DNA of 64,000 bases from Mycolicibacterium aichiense. Lineage in GTDB: Bacteria; Actinomycetota; Actinomycetes; Mycobacteriales; Mycobacteriaceae. The notes beneath the pieces were generated by a model that was given only the letters and a program-made list of their open reading frames with translations, was not told the origin of the DNA and searched no databases. The translations under genes were made by a program, and so were the position numbers. The stretch is from positions 3,906,001-3,970,000 of the forward strand of contig NZ_AP022561.1 of assembly GCF_010726245.1 (NCBI RefSeq). Reading direction: 5' to 3'. Each line of letters starts with the position of its first letter. The first letter of the stretch is position 1. This document shows positions 60,031-64,000 of the stretch, one piece after another.

Positions 60031-60561
60031 ATGCGTCTGACACCGCTACCTGCGGAGCAGTGGGACGACGAGGTCCAGCTCGCGCTCAAGGGCATGGTGC
60101 CGCGCGACCGGCAGAACCCCGAGGGCGCCGGCACAGCACTGTCGACTCTCGTTCGCCACCCCGACCTGGCCAAGGCGTACCTCGGCTTCAACGTTTATCT
60201 ACTGTTCCGCTCCACGCTGCCGGCCCGGCTGCGTGAGGTCGCGGTCCTGCGGGTGGCGTATCGCCGGGATTGCACCTACGAGTGGGCCCACCACGTCGAG
60301 ATGGCCAAGGCGGAAGGGCTGACCGACGACGACGTCGAGGCCATCCGCAGCGGCGGGGCCATCGACGAGCTCGACCGGCTGGTCGTAGAGGCCACCGACG
60401 AGCTCGAGGAGAAATCGAATCTCACCGACGAAACCTGGGCCGCGCTCGGCAACCATCTCACCGAGCGTCAGCGCATGGACTTCGTCTTCACCGTCGGCGC
60501 CTACGGCATGTTGGCGATGGCGTTCAACACTTTCGGCGTACAGCTCGAGAACGAAAGGTAA
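60031..60561 (+). CDS. Carboxymuconolactone decarboxylase (CMD)-family protein
   Basis: A 176-residue CMD-fold protein from ATG 60031 (GAGAGGG upstream). RLREVAVLRVAYRRDCTYEWAHHVEMAKAEGL carries the family core in RRDCTYEWAHH (about residues 75-85), with Cys and His but no CxxC, so the AhpD-type peroxidase activity is unlikely. Members decarboxylate lactones or have unknown roles in aromatic catabolism. The gene is immediately followed by the Rieske oxygenase (4-bp gap). Confidence 0.88.
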   Translation: MRLTPLPAEQWDDEVQLALKGMVPRDRQNPEGAGTALSTLVRHPDLAKAYLGFNVYLLFRSTLPARLREVAVLRVAYRRDCTYEWAHHVEMAKAEGLTDDDVEAIRSGGAIDELDRLVVEATDELEEKSNLTDETWAALGNHLTERQRMDFVFTVGAYGMLAMAFNTFGVQLENER

Positions 60562-60565
60562 GTAC

Positions 60566-61909
60566 GTGGCGTTTTTCAAGAAGCCGGATGTCGGCAGCTG
60601 GACCGAGAATTGGCCGGAACTCGGCACCGGTCCGGTCAACTACGAGGACTCGATCGATCCCGAACACTGGAAGCTGGAGCAGCAGGCCATCTTCCGCAAG
60701 ACATGGCTGCAGATGGGCCGCGTGGAGTTGATCCCCAAGAAGGGCAACTACATCACCCGCGAACTGCCGTCGGTCGGACCGGGTACGTCGATCATCATCG
60801 TCAACGACGGCGACGAGGTCCGCGCCTTCTATAACCTGTGCCGCCATCGCGGCAACAAGCTGGTATGGAATGACTATCCCGGCGAAGAGGTTTCGGGCAG
60901 CTGCCGGCAATTCGTCTGCAAATACCACGCCTGGCGGTACTCGTTGAAGGGGGACCTGACCTTCATCCAGCAGGAGCAGGAGTTCTTCGACGTCGACAAG
61001 GCCGACTACCCACTCAAGCCGGTGCGCTGCGAGGTGTGGGAAGGCTTCATCTTCGTCAACTTCGACGACGACGCGGTCTCGCTCGAGGAGTACCTCGGCG
61101 AGTTCGGTCAAGGCCTGAAGGGCTATCCCTTCCACGAAATGACCGAGCACTACAGCTATCGCGCGACGGTCGGCTCCAACTGGAAGCTGTTCATCGACGC
61201 CTTCGTCGAGTTCTACCACGCGCCGATCCTGCACATGAAGCAGGCGGAGAAAGAAGAGGCCGAGAAGCTCGCCAAATTCGGCTTCGAGGCGCTGCATTAC
61301 GACATCAAGGGCGACCACTCGATGATCTCGTCCTGGGGCGGCATGAGTCCGCCGAAGGATCTGAAGATGGTCAAGCCCATCGAACGGATCCTGCACAGCG
61401 GTCTGTTCGGCCCGTGGGACCGCCCGGCTATCAAGGGCATCCTGCCCGACGAGCTGCCACCCGCCATCAATCCTGGCCGGCACTCGACGTGGGGCCAGGA
61501 CTCGTTCGAGTTCTTCCCGAACTTCACATTGCTGTTCTGGGCGCCAGGCTGGTACCTGACCTACAACTACTGGCCCATTGCGGTGGACTCCCACATCTTC
61601 GAGGCCGATCTGTACTTCGTGCCGCCGAAGAACCTGCGCGAACGACTCTCCCAGGAACTGGCAGCGGTGACCTTCAAGGAGTACGCGTTCCAGGACGCCA
61701 ACACCCTCGAAGCCACGCAGACCCAGATCGGCACCCGCGCCGTACTGGATTTCCCGCTCTGCGATCAGGAGATCCTGTTGCGCCATCTGCACCACACCGC
61801 GCACAAGTACGTGGATCGGTACAAAGAGTCATTGGCCGCCGGGAACGGAAACGGGGCGGCCGCCGCGCCCAGCCCGAGGGCTGAAGAAAGGGATCCAGCA
61901 AATGTCTAA
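60566..61909 (+). CDS. Rieske non-heme iron oxygenase, catalytic (alpha) subunit
   Basis: A 447-residue ring-hydroxylating-type oxygenase. Rieske ligands: Cys92-X-His94 (CRHRG) and Cys118-X2-His121 (CKYHAW). The catalytic domain shows FVEFYHAPILH with iron ligands His218 and His223, and a later Asp candidate in the C-terminal part. GTG 60566 has GAAAGG upstream. A low-complexity tail (AAGNGNGAAAAPSPRAEE) ends the protein. No beta subunit follows, so it is a homomeric oxygenase. Electrons could come from the Rieske ferredoxin at 43181, which has the same type of promoter site. Confidence 0.92.
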   Translation: MAFFKKPDVGSWTENWPELGTGPVNYEDSIDPEHWKLEQQAIFRKTWLQMGRVELIPKKGNYITRELPSVGPGTSIIIVNDGDEVRAFYNLCRHRGNKLVWNDYPGEEVSGSCRQFVCKYHAWRYSLKGDLTFIQQEQEFFDVDKADYPLKPVRCEVWEGFIFVNFDDDAVSLEEYLGEFGQGLKGYPFHEMTEHYSYRATVGSNWKLFIDAFVEFYHAPILHMKQAEKEEAEKLAKFGFEALHYDIKGDHSMISSWGGMSPPKDLKMVKPIERILHSGLFGPWDRPAIKGILPDELPPAINPGRHSTWGQDSFEFFPNFTLLFWAPGWYLTYNYWPIAVDSHIFEADLYFVPPKNLRERLSQELAAVTFKEYAFQDANTLEATQTQIGTRAVLDFPLCDQEILLRHLHHTAHKYVDRYKESLAAGNGNGAAAAPSPRAEERDPANV

Positions 61910-62231
61910 GTTGCCAGCGGAATTCGCCGATCTGGAGCGCTTCAGCGACTGGTGCCTGCCCACCGAGGAAGAGCGCTATCAGAAGCGACTGAACTCGACG
62001 ATGGCCGAGATGCAAGAGCTGTATGACGCCGGCTTGGCGCGACTGGAGGACATTATGGTCTACGTCGACGCCCGCTTTCCGCTCCAAGGCATGCCGGAAG
62101 ACGCCAAGGCTCTGGTACACCTAGGACAGTCGATCGTGCAGGTGAGCTTTCCGGTCGAGGTGTGGAAGCAGCCCCGCGTGCTCGACAGCGGCGCCGCGTA
62201 TATCGAACTGATCAAGGAGCCGGTGGTCTAG
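61902..62231 (+). CDS. Hypothetical small protein in the Rieske oxygenase operon
   Basis: A 109-residue acidic protein (MSKLPAEFADLERFSDWCLPTEEERYQKRL...) overlapping the oxygenase gene by 8 bp. No family recognised. The N-terminal half is predicted helical and the second half (VHLGQSIVQVSFPVEVWKQ) beta-like. Tight coupling suggests an accessory subunit of the oxygenase. It is about half the length of a usual beta subunit and shows no similarity to one. Confidence 0.7.
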   Translation: MSKLPAEFADLERFSDWCLPTEEERYQKRLNSTMAEMQELYDAGLARLEDIMVYVDARFPLQGMPEDAKALVHLGQSIVQVSFPVEVWKQPRVLDSGAAYIELIKEPVV

Positions 62232-62232
62232 G

Positions 62233-63492
62233 TTGTCTGCTCTTCGCGCAAGCGGCTCGTCGCCACGCGCAACGACCCTCAAGGCAGCCGGGTACGTCGA
62301 CGTCGACGCGGGTGAGATCGTCCGCCCAGGCATCGTGAAGGTCGAGGGCGACCGGATCGTCTCCGTCGGGGGCGAAGTCGACGAGAGCTCCGATGTCATC
62401 GATTTGGGAGACGCCATCCTCCTTCCGGGGTTGATGGACATGGAGGTCAACCTCCTGATGGGCGGCCGGGGCGAGAACCCCGGCCTCTCGCAGGTACAGG
62501 ATGATCCGCCCACCCGGGTGTTGCGCGCGGTCGGCAATGCCCGCCGCACGCTGCGCGCGGGTTTCACCACGGTGCGCAACCTCGGGCTGTTCGTGAAGAC
62601 CGGCGGCTACCTGTTGGACGTCGCGCTGGGCAAGGCGATCGATGCGGGCTGGATCGACGGTCCGCGGATCGTGCCTGCCGGGCATGCCATCACGCCGACC
62701 GGCGGGCATCTGGACCCGACCATGTTCGCCGCGTTCATGCCGGGCGCCCTGGAGCTGACCGTCGAGGAGGGTATCGCCAACGGCGTCGACGAGGTCCGCA
62801 AGGCAGTGCGCTACCAGATCAAGCACGGCGCGCAGCTGATCAAGGTGTGCGTGTCCGGGGGCGTGATGTCGCTGACCGGTGAGGCAGGGGCGCAACACTA
62901 TTCGGACGAGGAACTGCGGGCGATCGTCGACGAGGCGCACCGGCGCGGGCTGCGGGTGGCCGCCCACACCCACGGCGCCGAGGCCGTCAAGCATGCGGTG
63001 GCGTGCGGGATCGACTGCATCGAGCATGGCTTCCTGATGGACGACGAGGCCATCCAGATGCTGGTCGACAATGATCGTTTTCTGGTGACCACCCGCCGGC
63101 TCGCCCAGGCGATGGATGTCTCGCACGCACCGAAGGTGTTGCAGGACAAGGCTGCCGAGATGTTCCCGAAGGCGGAGACGTCGATCAAGGCCGCCTACGA
63201 GGCCGGGGTGAAGATCGCGGTCGGCACCGATGCACCCGCGATCCCGCACGGCAAGAACGCCGATGAACTGGTGACCCTGGTGGAATGGGGGATGCCGCCG
63301 GCCGCGGTGCTGCGGGCGGCCACCGTCGTCGGAGCCGACCTGATCAACGTCACCGACCGGGGCCGGATCGCCGAAGGACTGCTCGCCGACATCATCGCCG
63401 TGCCCGGTGATCCGTTGTCCGACATCACCGTCACCCAGAACGTCACCTTCGTCATGAAAGGCGGGAAGGTCTATGTCAACAAAACGGACTGA
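62233..63492 (+). CDS. Amidohydrolase-1 family (prolidase/imidazolonepropionase-like) with altered metal site
   Basis: A 419-residue TIM-barrel amidohydrolase (TTG 62233, 1 base after the previous stop). The small beta-sandwich and barrel are complete (VKVEGDRIVSVGGE, GRIAEGLLADIIAVPGDPL). Lys204 (LIKVCVSGG), His245/His247 (AAHTHG), His265 (IEHGF) and Asp333 (GTDAP) fit the binuclear site. However the first-strand HxH reads MEVN (Glu71, Asn73), so two ligands of the alpha metal are missing. It may be mononuclear or have a new activity. Confidence 0.85.
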   Translation: MSALRASGSSPRATTLKAAGYVDVDAGEIVRPGIVKVEGDRIVSVGGEVDESSDVIDLGDAILLPGLMDMEVNLLMGGRGENPGLSQVQDDPPTRVLRAVGNARRTLRAGFTTVRNLGLFVKTGGYLLDVALGKAIDAGWIDGPRIVPAGHAITPTGGHLDPTMFAAFMPGALELTVEEGIANGVDEVRKAVRYQIKHGAQLIKVCVSGGVMSLTGEAGAQHYSDEELRAIVDEAHRRGLRVAAHTHGAEAVKHAVACGIDCIEHGFLMDDEAIQMLVDNDRFLVTTRRLAQAMDVSHAPKVLQDKAAEMFPKAETSIKAAYEAGVKIAVGTDAPAIPHGKNADELVTLVEWGMPPAAVLRAATVVGADLINVTDRGRIAEGLLADIIAVPGDPLSDITVTQNVTFVMKGGKVYVNKTD

Positions 63493-63907
63493 CGACATCG
63501 TCGAGATCCAGCAACTGCTCGCCCGCTACGCGGTGACCATCACCCAGCTGGATGTCGAGAATCTGGTGAAAGTCTTCACCGAAGACGGCACCTACAGCGC
63601 GTTCGGCGAAACCTATTCACTGGGACGGTTCCCCGAGCTCGTCGACGCCGCACCCAAAGGGCTGTTCATGACCGGCGAGTCGCTGGTCGAATTCGACGAG
63701 AACGACCCCGACAAGGCCACCGGCACCCAGCCGCTGTGCTTCATCGAGCATTCGGCGCACGACATGCGCATCGGCTACTACCGCGACACCTACCTGCGGA
63801 CCGAGAAGGGGTGGCGGTTGAACACCCGCGCGATGACGTTCATCCGGCGCACCGGTGTGCACGATTCGGGCCGCCCGCACGCGATCGGCCGGCCGGCCGG
63901 CGGATGA
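63473..63907 (+). CDS. SnoaL-like / NTF2-fold protein
   Basis: A 144-residue protein (IVEIQQLLARYAVTITQLDV, VFTEDGTYSAFGETYS, YYRDTYLRTEKGWRL), the classic SnoaL-4/NTF2-like pattern with a hydrophobic pocket. It overlaps the amidohydrolase gene by 20 bp and the next ACAD gene by 4 bp (ATGA). It may act as isomerase, dehydratase or small lyase. The second such gene of the window (other at 1426). Confidence 0.85.
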   Translation: MSTKRTDDIVEIQQLLARYAVTITQLDVENLVKVFTEDGTYSAFGETYSLGRFPELVDAAPKGLFMTGESLVEFDENDPDKATGTQPLCFIEHSAHDMRIGYYRDTYLRTEKGWRLNTRAMTFIRRTGVHDSGRPHAIGRPAGG

Positions 63908-64000
63908 CCACGGCAGCCGAATCCGGCACGACCGCCGACGAATTCCGCAACGACCTGCGAGCCTGGCTCGACGCGCACGATCTGAGCCCCGGCCCGGATC
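63904..64000 (+). CDS. Acyl-CoA dehydrogenase, N-terminal fragment (runs off window)
   Basis: Begins at ATG 63904 overlapping the upstream stop. Only 32 residues are visible (MTTAAESGTTADEFRNDLRA and then WLDAHDLSPGPD). The pattern of EFRxxLRAWLxAH is typical of the N-terminal helix of many mycobacterial FadE proteins. The assignment is tentative because of the short length, but it fits the operon context. Confidence 0.55.
   Translation, partial: MTTAAESGTTADEFRNDLRAWLDAHDLSPGPD

Noticed and set aside
60031-60561. CMD-family protein as an AhpD-type peroxidase
   Set aside because: The required CxxC is absent; only one Cys is present in the core motif.

Overview
The window looks like a chromosome segment of a mycobacterium, most likely a fast-growing Mycolicibacterium-type species. 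The DNA is GC-rich, and it carries a complete yrbE/mce import operon, a 13E12-type DUF222/HNH gene, an LLM-class oxidoreductase of the F420-using type, a short-chain dehydrogenase of the mycofactocin-coupled type, three cytochrome P450s with [3Fe-4S] ferredoxins, and many acyl-CoA dehydrogenases. I see no tRNA, rRNA, CRISPR array or insertion sequence.

Layout. 0-10.5 kb: a partial TauD-type dioxygenase under a TetR regulator, a SnoaL-like/epimerase pair, a divergent LLM oxidoreductase and SDR-phosphotransferase pair, a DUF222/HNH gene with an SOS box, and a thiolase/enoyl-CoA hydratase/acyl-CoA dehydrogenase operon. 10.6-16 kb: five small secreted proteins, a Mce-associated membrane protein, and a TetR/P450 divergent pair. 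16-30.6 kb: one long minus-strand transcription unit (aldehyde dehydrogenase, CaiB CoA-transferase, DUF35 fusion, thiolase, yrbEA (frameshifted), yrbEB, mceA-F, secreted protein). 30.8-33.5 kb: small ORF, SDR, ferredoxin, P450. 33.6-37.5 kb: a 1294-residue exported protein built from 136-residue tandem repeats, followed by 1 kb of non-coding DNA. 38.5-44.5 kb: a paired acyl-CoA dehydrogenase operon divergent from two amidohydrolases, a Rieske ferredoxin and a hydrolase. 45-52.3 kb: a NuoF-like flavoprotein, ferredoxin, DUF35-thiolase fusion, hydrolase, two beta-hydroxyacid dehydrogenase-like genes, P450 and ferredoxin. 52.3-53.5 kb: a TetR regulator and partner. 53.6-64 kb: a five-gene acyl-CoA operon divergent from a Rieske oxygenase operon.

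How the genes work together (inference). The set reads as a catabolic island for a hydrophobic, probably terpenoid/steroid-like or alkyl-aromatic carboxylic compound: uptake by Mce, hydroxylation by P450 and Rieske oxygenases, oxidation by SDR and aldehyde dehydrogenase, CoA attachment by CaiB enzymes, beta-oxidation by FadE/ECH/thiolase sets, retro-aldol or thiolytic cleavage by DUF35-partnered thiolase-fold proteins, and hydrolysis by amidohydrolases.

The most striking signal is a recurrent palindrome, GAGAAY-N3-RTTCTC, found at eleven places and almost only in front of these catabolic, secreted and mce operons, often as one copy per direction in divergent promoters. None of the three TetR genes in the window appears to be its regulator, because each sits beside a different palindrome of its own. 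The regulator is therefore probably encoded elsewhere.
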